37,245 nt of DNA from an uncultured Methanofollis sp. (GTDB lineage: Archaea; Halobacteriota; Methanomicrobia; Methanomicrobiales; Methanofollaceae), in assembly GCF_937919355.1 (NCBI RefSeq), contig NZ_CALFSA010000063.1:1-37245 (forward strand), in the 5' to 3' direction. Each line of letters starts with the position of its first letter. Within the stretch, counting starts at the first letter, position 1. Both the position numbers and the translations under genes were made by a program. This document shows, one piece after another, positions 15,456 to 23,340 of this stretch. The notes under the pieces are model-generated. The model worked only from the letters and a program-made list of their open reading frames with translations. It searched no databases and was not told the origin of the DNA.

Positions 15456-17302
15456 AGTGCGCCCTTGTCGGGAACCCGAGCGTCGGCAAGTCCCTCATCT
15501 TCAACCAGCTCACCGGTCTCGGGGTCGAGGTCTCGAACTACCCGGGCACGACCGTGGAACTCCAGCAGGGGAAACTCTGCTACCGGCGTCTCCCCCTGGA
15601 GGTCGTCGACCTGCCCGGGGTCTATTCTCTGGACGGCGATTCGCAGGAAGAGGAACTGGTGCGCTCGTACCTGGTCAATGAACCTCCCGACCGGGTGATT
15701 GCCGTCCTCGACGCCACCCGGATGGAGCGGAACCTCTACCTCCTCCTGCAACTGGCCGAGTACAAGATCCCGACCGTGGTGGTCCTGAACATGATCGACG
15801 AGGCGATGGAACAGGGACTTTCCATCGATCAGGGGAAGCTCTCAGAACTGCTCGGCATACCAGTGGTCGAGACGGCCGCTTCCCTGGGGCAGAACATCGA
15901 CAGGATCGTGCCCGCGGCCATGCACGACGCGGCGGTCTCCGACCTCTCCGTCCCGTACACCCCGGAGATCGAGGCGGCAGTACGGAGCCTGGAAAAACTC
16001 TACGGGGCGCCGCGCCTCGCTGCACTCCAGGCCCTCCAGGGGATAGGGCATGACGCCCCACTCCTGGAAGGGGCGCAGGCAATCGCTACGGAGATCGAGG
16101 CCCGCAATCACATGGCACCCGGCCAGATCATCGCAGCCAACCGCCACCTCTATGCCCGCCAGATCTCCAGGGAGGTGATCGGGGCGCGGGAACCTGACAG
16201 ACATTTCTCTCTGGACCGCCTGCTCACGAAGTCATTTCCCGGTATCCCGATCCTCTGCGCAGTCCTCCTCTCGATGCTCATCGTGGTCTTTACCGCCGGG
16301 TCCTTCCTTGAAGGTCTGATCGTCGACGCCTTCTCAACCTTTGTGATCGAACCCTTCTCAGCACTCGGACTGCCCCCCCTCCTCCACGCCCTGGGGATGG
16401 CGGCGCTCCTTGCCATCGTCGCCGGGCTCGGGATCGCTTTCCCCTTCGTCTTCATCTACTACATCCTCCTCTCCATCGTCGAGGACTCAGGCTACCTGAC
16501 GCGTGCGGCTTTCCTTGCCGACCGCGCGATGCACAGCCTCGGCCTCCACGGTGGCGCCATCATCCCGATGGTGATGGCCTTCGGCTGCAATGTACCCGCA
16601 GTCATGGCGGCCGGGCAGTTGCGGACGACACGGGAAAGGACGATCGCAGCCTTCCTGATCACAATGGTCCCCTGCTCCGCACGGACGGTGATCATCACCG
16701 GGATCGTCGCCGCTTTCGTCGGCCTCGGCGCCGCCCTCTCCGTCTACCTCATCGTCCTTGTCCTCGTCGTCCTGACCGGCATCATCCTCGCCCGCTCGAT
16801 CCCCGGCGGGCAGTACGGCATGATCCTCGAGATGGCCCCCCTCAGGCGGCCCGACGCCACACTCGTCATCAAGAAGTCCTGGCAGAGGATCAAGGAGTTC
16901 CTCTTCATCGCTATGCCCCTCCTCCTCGCAGGGAGTATCGTCCTCGGCGCCCTCGATTACTTCGGCTGGGTCGCCGCATTCTCCGAAGCGGTCTCCCCGG
17001 TCTCCGAAGGCCTCTTCGGTCTCCCTGCAGAGGCCACGACCGCCCTCCTCTTCGGCATCCTGAGAAAGGAGATGGCCTTCGAGACTCTTGCCGTCCTCGC
17101 CGGGACCGCAGACCTCGCCGCGGTGATGAGTGCCGTCCAGCTCTACACCTTCGCCGTCATCAGTGTCCTCTTCGTCCCCTGCATCTCGACGATCGCCGTG
17201 CTGCTGAAGGAGATGGGCGCGAAGGTGACGACCATGGTCTCTGCATACACGATTGCGCTCGGCTTTTTTGTCGGGGCACTCATACACCTGATCACGGGGT
17301 AG
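15452..17302 (+). CDS. feoB: Ferrous iron transport GTPase/permease FeoB
   Basis: FeoB imports Fe(II) across the membrane. The N-terminal G domain has GNPSVGKS at 7-14 (G1), DLPGVYSL (G3) and NMID (G4). The membrane domain has about eight helices with the Gate motifs FGCNVPAVMA and VPCSARTVIITG and a second gate near VPCISTIAVLLKEMG. At 616 residues it is somewhat shorter than E. coli FeoB and normal for archaea; the C-terminal Cys-rich tail of FeoC-type regulation is absent. It overlaps the DtxR-FeoA gene (ATGA) and is followed by two KaiC-like genes at once, suggesting one long operon. Confidence 0.95.
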   Translation: MKCALVGNPSVGKSLIFNQLTGLGVEVSNYPGTTVELQQGKLCYRRLPLEVVDLPGVYSLDGDSQEEELVRSYLVNEPPDRVIAVLDATRMERNLYLLLQLAEYKIPTVVVLNMIDEAMEQGLSIDQGKLSELLGIPVVETAASLGQNIDRIVPAAMHDAAVSDLSVPYTPEIEAAVRSLEKLYGAPRLAALQALQGIGHDAPLLEGAQAIATEIEARNHMAPGQIIAANRHLYARQISREVIGAREPDRHFSLDRLLTKSFPGIPILCAVLLSMLIVVFTAGSFLEGLIVDAFSTFVIEPFSALGLPPLLHALGMAALLAIVAGLGIAFPFVFIYYILLSIVEDSGYLTRAAFLADRAMHSLGLHGGAIIPMVMAFGCNVPAVMAAGQLRTTRERTIAAFLITMVPCSARTVIITGIVAAFVGLGAALSVYLIVLVLVVLTGIILARSIPGGQYGMILEMAPLRRPDATLVIKKSWQRIKEFLFIAMPLLLAGSIVLGALDYFGWVAAFSEAVSPVSEGLFGLPAEATTALLFGILRKEMAFETLAVLAGTADLAAVMSAVQLYTFAVISVLFVPCISTIAVLLKEMGAKVTTMVSAYTIALGFFVGALIHLITG

Positions 17303-17308
17303 GTGAAG

Positions 17309-18004
17309 ATGGACCAGATCAGCGCGGGAGTCAGGGATATCAAAGGCAGGATCGGGGATATCAGGCCGCCGTCCAACATCCTCCTCCTCGCACCTCCCTT
17401 CTGTGATGCCGAGCGCCTTGCATACACCCTGGTACGCCCCTCAGACAACGACCACACCATCGTCATCTCCACCGACGAAGACGCGCCGACGGTCTACGCC
17501 TCATTTGCTGGAGGGAAGGTCTGGGTCCTGGACTGCATCACAAAGAGCATGGACCCTGCCGTCGCCGACACGGAGGGGGTGAAGTACGTCGGGAGCCCGG
17601 CGGACCTAACAGGTCTCGGGATCAAGTTCACAAAGATTCTTGACAGTGTCCAGAAGAGCGGGGAGGCAGAGGACGCGGCGCCAGGCCAGGTGCGGGTCTG
17701 TGTCAATTCCCTCTCCAGCTTTCTCATATATACGAAGCTCGAAGCGATCTATCGCTTCTACCATATCTTCTCGGCCCGTATCAGGAGGATGAACGGCATC
17801 GGGATCTATATTCTCAATCCCGGATCTGTTGACGAGAAGACGATATCCACCCTGAAGCAACTGATGACCGGCATCCTCAAGGTGGAGACATGCGACGGCG
17901 ACCCCGGGGTTCATACTCTGCGCTACCAGGACATCTCGGGCAGGGTCTCTCCCCCGGTGCGCTATCGCTTTGAAGGCGACGAACTGGTGGTGGATGAGCC
18001 ATGA
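17309..18004 (+). CDS. Degenerate KaiC/RecA-like protein without P-loop
   Basis: The 231-residue protein has the strand-helix order of archaeal KaiC-like domains (RPPSNILLLAPPFCDAERLA, TIVISTDEDAPTVYA, VRVCVNSLSSFLIYTKLEAIYRFYHIFSARIR) but no Walker A lysine-threonine, so it is unlikely to hydrolyse ATP. Such stand-alone pseudo-KaiC proteins are common in methanogens and thought to act in signalling; a precise role is unknown. ATG 17309 follows AGGTGA; GTG 17303 in the same frame is the alternative. It begins right after the feoB stop and overlaps the next gene by four bases, so it belongs to the same operon as its KaiC-GTPase neighbour. Confidence 0.6.
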   Translation: MDQISAGVRDIKGRIGDIRPPSNILLLAPPFCDAERLAYTLVRPSDNDHTIVISTDEDAPTVYASFAGGKVWVLDCITKSMDPAVADTEGVKYVGSPADLTGLGIKFTKILDSVQKSGEAEDAAPGQVRVCVNSLSSFLIYTKLEAIYRFYHIFSARIRRMNGIGIYILNPGSVDEKTISTLKQLMTGILKVETCDGDPGVHTLRYQDISGRVSPPVRYRFEGDELVVDEP

Positions 18005-19176
18005 TCCCGATCGGCATCCCAGCACTCGACGACCTGCTCGGGGGCGGCATACCGACCGGCAGTCTGGTGCTCGTCTCCCTTGCCCCCGGCGTCGAGGGTC
18101 GGCAGGTGCTGCACAGCGCACTTCACAGTGCGCACGAGCAGGGCCGGCGTTGCCTCGTGATCGTCCCGTACACGACGACCAATGTCTATTGCGCAGATCT
18201 CTCGGGAACACCCTATGCCCTGTCGTCTGAGGATAACCTCGTCTTTCTCGATACCTCCGCCTTCGACGAGGTCCACGGTCGGAGGGCGGCCACCCCCCTC
18301 TCGGAGGCGGCAGGATGGGATACCCTCCTCACATCTCTTGCTGCGGACCGCGGGGTCGATACCGTCTTTCTTTACTGCAACCGGATCTGCGACGCCCTCG
18401 GGACAGGAGAAGCACTCGCCCTCTTCGCCGACACCTGCAGGAGGCTCGGGCTCACGCTCTTTGTGGAATACCTCAACCTCTATGACCGCAACCACATCAG
18501 GGAACTCTCAGCCAGTATTTCCTTTGATCTGGTGCTCTCTGTGGGGGAGGGGTTCGAGAACTTCATTTTCCTGAACCATTTCAGGATCGAGCACCTGAAG
18601 TGGGCCCATGTACCCGACATACCCCTTCCCTTCATTATCAGGGACAATGGCTATCTCATGCCACACCTCCCGAAGGTCGTCGTCACAGGCCCGGTGGACG
18701 CCGGAAAGACCACCTTCATCAGGACCCTCTCCGGAATGCCTGCCCTGTCCGACAGGATCGGGCTCTCCGGGTCACCGACAACGGTGGCGATGGACGTTGG
18801 CAGTCCCCATGTCGCCTGTCGGGGTTTTGACCTCACCCTGATGGGCACGCCAGGCCAGGAACATTTCGGACCGATCATCAGGCACCTCCTCACCAATGCC
18901 ACCGGTGTCGTCTTCATGGTAGACGGCACAAACGCTGCGTCTTTCGGGCGGGCGCGAGCGATCCTCGACGAGGTCAGGGAGATGGGCGCACCCTTTGTCG
19001 TGGCGGTGAATAAGGGGGACCTTCCGGAGAGGGTGCCCGACCATGACCTGCGGGAGGCCCTCGCTCTTCCCGAGGATACGCCTCTCCATCCCTTCTCCGC
19101 CCTGGAAATGGAAGAGGCGATGGGTGTCCTCGACGCCCTGGTCGGTCTCATCACCCGTCGCACAGACCGGAGATAA
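18001..19176 (+). CDS. Fusion of a degenerate KaiC-like domain with a small GTPase (COG2229-like)
   Basis: Residues 1-215 open like KaiC (GIPALDDLLGGGIPTGSLVLVS) but the Walker A position reads APGVEGRQV, lacking the GKT, and no Walker B Asp is clear. Residues 224-385 form a complete small GTPase: GPVDAGKT at 230-237 (G1), Thr260/261 (G2), GTPGQEHF at 282-289 (G3), NKGD at 337-340 (G4), FSAL at 365-368 (G5). The GTPGQEHF form is typical of COG2229 GTPases, which often work with Roadblock/LC7 proteins in polarity and motility. Here the pseudo-KaiC domain may replace such a partner. ATG 18001 overlaps the previous stop (ATGA). Both are soluble. Confidence 0.78.
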   Translation: MIPIGIPALDDLLGGGIPTGSLVLVSLAPGVEGRQVLHSALHSAHEQGRRCLVIVPYTTTNVYCADLSGTPYALSSEDNLVFLDTSAFDEVHGRRAATPLSEAAGWDTLLTSLAADRGVDTVFLYCNRICDALGTGEALALFADTCRRLGLTLFVEYLNLYDRNHIRELSASISFDLVLSVGEGFENFIFLNHFRIEHLKWAHVPDIPLPFIIRDNGYLMPHLPKVVVTGPVDAGKTTFIRTLSGMPALSDRIGLSGSPTTVAMDVGSPHVACRGFDLTLMGTPGQEHFGPIIRHLLTNATGVVFMVDGTNAASFGRARAILDEVREMGAPFVVAVNKGDLPERVPDHDLREALALPEDTPLHPFSALEMEEAMGVLDALVGLITRRTDRR

Positions 19177-19202
19177 GAGACGTCTCCCCCTCCCCTCCAC
19201 AA

Positions 19203-19210
19203 GATAAATG
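19203..19210 (+). promoter_or_regulatory. TATA box of dph5
   Basis: GATAAATG is centred near 19207, predicting a start near 19233, seven bases before ATG 19240. The preceding 63-base gap separates dph5 from the KaiC-GTPase gene, so dph5 likely has its own transcript. Confidence 0.4.
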
Positions 19211-19239
19211 TGCCCTGTACCCCCCATGAGTGATACACT

Positions 19240-19989
19240 ATGCTGACATTTATCGGACTTGGCCTCTATGACGAGACTGACCTCTCCCTGAAGGGTCTGG
19301 AACGGATCAGGGATGCGGACCATGTTTTTCTCGAACACTACACCTCGGTGCTGACCGGGACGACAACCGAGAAGATGGAATCCCTCTTTGGGAAGAAGGT
19401 GCGCTACCTGTACCGCGACGATGTTGAAGGTCATCCAGAGTCGTTTCTTGCACTGGCGAAGGACGAGGACGTTGCCTTCCTGACGGCCGGGGACCCGATG
19501 GTCTCGACCACACACATCGACCTGCGGATCAGGGCGGCAGCGATGGGGGTCGATACGGCGATCATCCACGGCGCCTCGATCGTGAGTGCAGTCTGCGGGT
19601 TGACCGGACTGCAGAACTACCGGTTCGGCAAGTCCTGTTCCCTCCCGTTCCCGTACGGAAAGTGGGCGCCGACGACACCGATCGAGGTGATCGAGCACAA
19701 CATGGCCGAAAATCTCCACACCCTCGTATACCTGGACATCCAGCCAGACCGGTACATGCGTATCCCCGAAGCGGTGGCGATGCTGGAGAAGATGGCCGCA
19801 GACCGCGGCACCTCGATCCCCCTGTACGTGGGCGTGGCGCGGGCCGGGTCGCCCGCACCGGTCGTCGCGGCTGGCACGGCGGAGGCGCTCGCCGGCGTGG
19901 ACTTCGGCGGCCCCCTCCATATCCTCGTCGTGCCGGGCGAACTCCATGTGATGGAGAGGGAATACCTCTCGGCCTTTGCCGGCCTATGA
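19240..19989 (+). CDS. dph5: Diphthine synthase
   Basis: This S-adenosylmethionine-dependent methyltransferase builds the diphthamide precursor on translation elongation factor 2 in archaea and eukaryotes. The 249-residue length and motifs fit exactly: MLTFIGLGLYDE at the start, GDPMVSTTH (cofactor loop), HGASIVSAVCGLTGLQNYRFGKS, PFPYGKWAPTTP and a C-terminal PLHILVVPGELHVMEREYL. It is a cytosolic class III (tetrapyrrole-methylase fold) enzyme. The TGA overlaps the ATG of the DUF357 gene, so the two are translated together. Confidence 0.96.
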   Translation: MLTFIGLGLYDETDLSLKGLERIRDADHVFLEHYTSVLTGTTTEKMESLFGKKVRYLYRDDVEGHPESFLALAKDEDVAFLTAGDPMVSTTHIDLRIRAAAMGVDTAIIHGASIVSAVCGLTGLQNYRFGKSCSLPFPYGKWAPTTPIEVIEHNMAENLHTLVYLDIQPDRYMRIPEAVAMLEKMAADRGTSIPLYVGVARAGSPAPVVAAGTAEALAGVDFGGPLHILVVPGELHVMEREYLSAFAGL

Positions 19990-20549
19990 TCTCCTCTGAC
20001 CAGGCTCTCGAGGCGGCCCTCGGTGCGGTCGTCCCGACCGTCCCGAAGGGGTCGGCGCTGGCACAGGTCTCTGCCTGTGTCCTCAGAATGGCGGAGTCGT
20101 ACCTCTCTGACGGCCGGGTCTTTGCGGGGCGGGGCGACCTCGTCAATGCCCACGCAAGTTTCGCTTATGCCTTTGGCTGGCTGGACACCGGGGCATATCT
20201 GGGGCTGTACGACGGGCGGGTAGTTCCTCCCTCGTACGACTTTGAGGCATCTATCCCGCCTTCTCTTGCCGGGCACCTCCAGGAGAAGACCGCCAGGTAC
20301 GAGCGCCTCCTGTCGCAGGCCCTCCTATCTATCGAACCAGCACCCGACGCCGAGACCCCCATGTTCTCCGCCGCCTGCCGGTTGCGTGATGTGGGTCGCA
20401 CCGCTCTTGAAGAAGGACAGGGCCATGCAACCGCCGGCCGACTGGACATGGCCCTGGGATGGTATTCGTACGGCTACGGGTGGCTCGATGCTGGGGTGCA
20501 GGCAGGCCTCTTTATAATTACCGGTTCCCGGGAGATATTCACGGTATGA
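19986..20549 (+). CDS. Tandem DUF357 protein
   Basis: The 187-residue protein contains two copies of a helical unit: residues about 20-80 (MAESYLSDGRVFAGRGDLVNAHASFAYAFGWLDTGAYLGL region) and about 118-180 (GRTALEEGQGHATAGRLDMALGWYSYGYGWLDAGVQAGLF region). Each has the phrase G-x-L-x-x-A-x-x-x-x-x-Y-x-GWLD seen in archaeal DUF357 proteins, which are usually a single copy of 75-100 residues. Function unknown. ATG 19986 overlaps the dph5 stop. DUF357 genes commonly sit beside dph5 in methanogens as I recall, so a link to diphthamide or translation is possible. Confidence 0.72.
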   Translation: MISSDQALEAALGAVVPTVPKGSALAQVSACVLRMAESYLSDGRVFAGRGDLVNAHASFAYAFGWLDTGAYLGLYDGRVVPPSYDFEASIPPSLAGHLQEKTARYERLLSQALLSIEPAPDAETPMFSAACRLRDVGRTALEEGQGHATAGRLDMALGWYSYGYGWLDAGVQAGLFIITGSREIFTV

Positions 20550-20581
20550 CTGCCCCTCCCGGCCCGTCAATCCTCAAAGAG

Positions 20582-20589
20582 TTTATAGT
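20582..20589 (+). promoter_or_regulatory. TATA box of the flippase-like gene
   Basis: GTTTATAG predicts a start near 20612, giving a leader of about 44 bases that carries GGAGG at 20647-20651, four bases before ATG 20656. Confidence 0.4.
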
Positions 20590-20655
20590 ATCGTCCCGTA
20601 ACTTTAGAGGAGCAAATATCGTACCCTGCCCATCCGGGGTGCGGGCGGAGGCCGG

Positions 20656-21681
20656 ATGAAAAAGTCTCAGTGGAAGTGGCTCGGGGTATCCATTGCCTTC
20701 AGCACCCTCGTGCTCATACTCGTCCTGTATTTTACGTTCGACGAGACAACCCTGGAATATCTCGCACAGCTCAATCCATTCTACCTTCTCCTTGCCCTCC
20801 TGGCCCATGTCGTCGCACTCGGTTTCTGGGCCCTGCGGATGAAGGCGATGTCCCGGTCTCTCGGGTATGATGTCGGTTTCTTCCACTGCCTCAATGCAGT
20901 CTTTGCAAACCTCCTCATTGCGGCGATCACGCCCTCCCAGGCAGGGGGGGAACCGATCAGGATCCATGAACTCTACCGTGCCGGCGTGAACCTGGGCGAT
21001 GCCACGGCAGTCGTAATTATGGAGCGGATCCTGGACGGCGTGGTCCTTGGAGCCGTCAGTATCGTCACGATGGTCCTCCTGGGCCAGCAGTGGCAGAACC
21101 TCGGCGGCGGGAACTCGACGGTGGTCTATGCATCCTGGGTCTTCATCGCCGCCATCGTTCTCCTCTTTGTCTATTCGGTCAGGAACCCGCAGGTTCTGAA
21201 GAGGTGGCTGCGACGGATCTCGGTGTGGCTGGAGCGGAGGAAAGCAAAGCGAAACGTGGAGAAACTGAACCTCCTCCTTGACCGGATCGATACGGAGGTC
21301 GACAACTTTCACAGTGGCCTGAGCAGGTTTGTCAACCACGGAAAGGTGGGCCTGGTCTGGGGGACAGTATACACAGCCCTCTTCTGGATTGTGGAGTTTG
21401 TTATCGCCTCGGTCATCCTTGTCGGCCTGGGGGAAAAGCCGTACCTTGTGGAGTCGTTCATTGCCCAGATCATCATTGCCCTCCTGATGATGATCCCGCT
21501 GACACCGGGCGGGTCGGGGATCGCCGAGGTGAGCGCCACCTCGATCTACGGGATCTTCGTGAACTCGTCGATCGTCGGCGTATTCGTCCTCCTCTGGCGA
21601 ATGATCTTCTATTACTTCAATATCGCCGTCGGCCTTGCAGCGAGCATCGGCATTCTCAGGCGCGAGGTGACCAGGCACTGA
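20656..21681 (+). CDS. Multi-spanning flippase-like membrane protein (UPF0104/COG0392, AglD/MprF N-terminal type)
   Basis: The 341-residue protein has about eight hydrophobic helices and the family signatures AAITPSQAGGEPIR near residue 96 and PLTPGGSGIAEVSAT near 282. This fold is shared with the membrane half of lysyl-phosphatidylglycerol synthase MprF and archaeal AglD-like proteins, where it is thought to flip lipids or lipid-linked sugars. No soluble transferase domain is attached, so a transport role is most likely; the substrate is not known. A cytosolic coiled segment (RRKAKRNVEKLNLLLDRID) lies mid-protein. It stands alone, with its own promoter and GGAGG. Confidence 0.82.
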   Translation: MKKSQWKWLGVSIAFSTLVLILVLYFTFDETTLEYLAQLNPFYLLLALLAHVVALGFWALRMKAMSRSLGYDVGFFHCLNAVFANLLIAAITPSQAGGEPIRIHELYRAGVNLGDATAVVIMERILDGVVLGAVSIVTMVLLGQQWQNLGGGNSTVVYASWVFIAAIVLLFVYSVRNPQVLKRWLRRISVWLERRKAKRNVEKLNLLLDRIDTEVDNFHSGLSRFVNHGKVGLVWGTVYTALFWIVEFVIASVILVGLGEKPYLVESFIAQIIIALLMMIPLTPGGSGIAEVSATSIYGIFVNSSIVGVFVLLWRMIFYYFNIAVGLAASIGILRREVTRH

Positions 21682-21723
21682 CCGGCCACAACCCTTAACA
21701 CCGATGAAGATGTTCTCCCCCAT

Positions 21724-22173
21724 ATGTGCGCGGTGGAGGTGCGGATAAAGGGAGTTTTTCTGGCGACCGGGACAGCCGGAGCCGTGCCAGCTGTCCTCCT
21801 TGCCCTATCCACCGGCAAGTTGATCCCCATATATATCGGGCTGTGGGAGGCGATCTCGATCAACAATGCCCTGAACCATGACGTCCTCCCGCGCCCCGGC
21901 ACCCATGACCTCTTTGTCTCAATGCTGGAGTCCTTTGGTATCGAGGTGGTCAGGCTCCACATCGACGACCTGCGGGAGGGCATCTTCTATGCCCGCCTGA
22001 TCTCGACACGGGACGGTGCAGAGGAGAGCCTGGACTGCCGGCCGAGCGATGGGATCGCGATCGCTCTCAGGGCAGGGGCACCGATCTCTGTCGAGGAGAG
22101 GGTGGCCGCGGACGCAGGGATAGAAGAGGCTGACCTTCCTGGTTTTGTCGACCTTGCCACTTATCTCTCCTGA
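21724..22173 (+). CDS. Bifunctional nuclease family protein (DUF151)
   Basis: The 149-residue protein matches the BFN/DUF151 fold: LLALSTGKLIPIYIGLWEAISINNAL, RPGTHDLFVSMLESFGIEVVRLHIDDL, and LDCRPSDGIAIALRAGAPI with the conserved RPSDGIALA phrase. Plant and bacterial members have reported DNase/RNase activity, but most are uncharacterised. Length is normal. CCCTTAACA centred near 21697 would start a leaderless message at ATG 21724. It converges on hisE across a 195-base region. Confidence 0.88.
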   Translation: MCAVEVRIKGVFLATGTAGAVPAVLLALSTGKLIPIYIGLWEAISINNALNHDVLPRPGTHDLFVSMLESFGIEVVRLHIDDLREGIFYARLISTRDGAEESLDCRPSDGIAIALRAGAPISVEERVAADAGIEEADLPGFVDLATYLS

Positions 22174-22270
22174 CTCTGGAAGAGATCCCTATCTCAGGGT
22201 CAATGAAACCCTGTCCTGTGGGGTTTGGAGAGATACCTCTCCTGCCGGGTCATGCTCGCGGGGCATGCAC

Positions 22271-22284
22271 GGTCCTGCAGGACC
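22271..22284. repeat. 14-base perfect palindrome
   Basis: GGTCCTGCAGGACC reads the same on both strands. It lies between the convergent DUF151 and hisE genes, just before a TATA-like box. Use unknown: it could form a small cruciform or terminator stem or be a protein-binding site. Confidence 0.5.
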
Positions 22285-22288
22285 AAGA

Positions 22289-22296
22289 TATAAATA
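22289..22296 (+). promoter_or_regulatory. Orphan TATA box facing into the 3' end of hisE
   Basis: TATAAATA is a near-ideal archaeal TATA box. It points toward hisE, which is on the other strand, so a transcript starting near 22318 would run antisense to hisE after passing a hairpin at 22330-22351. No gene on the plus strand explains it. Confidence 0.3.
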
Positions 22297-22326
22297 ACGC
22301 GTCAAAACAAAAAGGGGGTTCAGGCC

Positions 22327-22351
22327 CATGAAAATGCCCGGAAGCATTTTC
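22327..22351. repeat. Short hairpin of the catGAAAA...TTTTCa type
   Basis: GAAAATGC (22330-22337) pairs with GCATTTTC (22344-22351) around CCGGAA. The context cat-stem-cacagaa resembles cat-stem-aaagaa in the repeats at 3032 and 37057. It sits 17 bases after the hisE stop and may serve as its terminator. Confidence 0.5.
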
Positions 22352-22368
22352 ACAGAATGCTTTTCCAC

Positions 22369-22662
22369 TCACTTCCGACGGGACGCAAGTTCGGCGAGGA
22401 CGTCCTCGAACTCGATGCCCGCAGCCTTGAGGGCAACCAGGAAGTGGAAGAAGAGGTCGGCCCCTTCTTCGATGGTCCTCTGGTCGACACCGTTCTTAAC
22501 AGCGAGGATAAACTCGGTCGCCTCTTCCCCGACCTTTTCGAGGGGTTTATCGATGCCCTTCCTGTGGGTCAGGAGGGACGAGACATAGGAGTCTGGTGAC
22601 GGGTGCGCGGCGCGGTCATTGATCACGGTCCAGAGTTCTTCGATCAGAGCAAGGTCTTTCAT
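22369..22662 (-). CDS. hisE: Phosphoribosyl-ATP pyrophosphatase
   Basis: HisE removes pyrophosphate from phosphoribosyl-ATP in the second step of histidine synthesis. The 97-residue protein has the MazG-like metal site PLEKVGEEATEFILA and GADLFFHFLVAL, with the SYVSSLL...GIDKPLEKVGEE order of the family. It is a soluble dimer of helices. The ATG overlaps the nusA stop by four bases, an unusual partner for a histidine gene. No other his gene is present in the window. Confidence 0.93.
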   Translation of the reverse strand: MKDLALIEELWTVINDRAAHPSPDSYVSSLLTHRKGIDKPLEKVGEEATEFILAVKNGVDQRTIEEGADLFFHFLVALKAAGIEFEDVLAELASRRK

Positions 22663-23105
22663 GCTATCTCCTCCTCGGGCAGGACGACATCCCCGATCTC
22701 ATGGCCGAAGAAGCGTTTTACAAGCATCCGCGCCTTCTCCACGGTGCTCCCCCCCTTCCCGATCGCGATGCCAAGGTGGCTCTTCTCCCCGACAACCACG
22801 TCCAGTCTCTCGCCGGTCTCGTCGGCACGGACGGCGATCACCTCTGCAGGCTTGAAGATGTTGGTGACGAAGTCCTTCTCCTCCTCCGCATACTCGACCA
22901 TCTCGATCCTCTTGCCGAGGACTTTCTGCATCTTCCTGATATTTTCACCCTTTTTACCAATCGCAAGACCCATATCGCCGGGCTTTATGACGTAGATGAT
23001 CCGGTCAAACCTCTCGTCGACGATGCAGTCCACTGCAACAGATTTGGTGAGGATCCGCAACTCCTCGATATATCGTCTTTCTTTGAATCCAATGCTTCTT
23101 TCCAT
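22659..23105 (-). CDS. nusA: Archaeal NusA-like KH-domain RNA-binding protein
   Basis: The 148-residue protein has two KH domains: one with DMGLAIGKKGENIRKM near residue 43 and one with HLGIAIGKGGSTVEKAR near 109, both with the GxxG loop that holds RNA. Archaeal NusA consists of just these KH domains, without the S1 or polymerase-binding parts of bacterial NusA, so length is normal. It is thought to act in transcription elongation or termination. In many archaea it sits in the RNA polymerase operon; here it leads an operon with hisE. Upstream DNA is AT-rich, with TATA-like sequence near 23153-23163 on this strand. Confidence 0.9.
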   Translation of the reverse strand: MERSIGFKERRYIEELRILTKSVAVDCIVDERFDRIIYVIKPGDMGLAIGKKGENIRKMQKVLGKRIEMVEYAEEEKDFVTNIFKPAEVIAVRADETGERLDVVVGEKSHLGIAIGKGGSTVEKARMLVKRFFGHEIGDVVLPEEEIA

Positions 23106-23340
23106 GTTTTATATCCCTGATTTCTGATGATTGAATCTGTATTTCGATTCTAATCTATTATTTTGTGGAGATTTCTTGATAGTTTTCCTATATATGTTGT
23201 GGGTGAGGGCGCTAAAAAAGGTTGGGAGATCGGTCGGGGATGTCCACTCTCCACCCTCAGGTGGAAGGAGACAGGTTGCAGCGGCGGAATACCACATGTT
23301 CCGGTTCTTCAGGGCCGAAAAAATAGAGGGAGAGATGTTT
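23106..23340. other. AT-rich promoter region upstream of nusA
   Basis: The 235 bases between the nusA start and the end of the SIMPL gene contain an AT-rich part (23106-23170) that should hold the nusA promoter, and a small hairpin CCACC-CTCA-GGTGG near 23251-23264. No credible gene was found. Confidence 0.45.
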
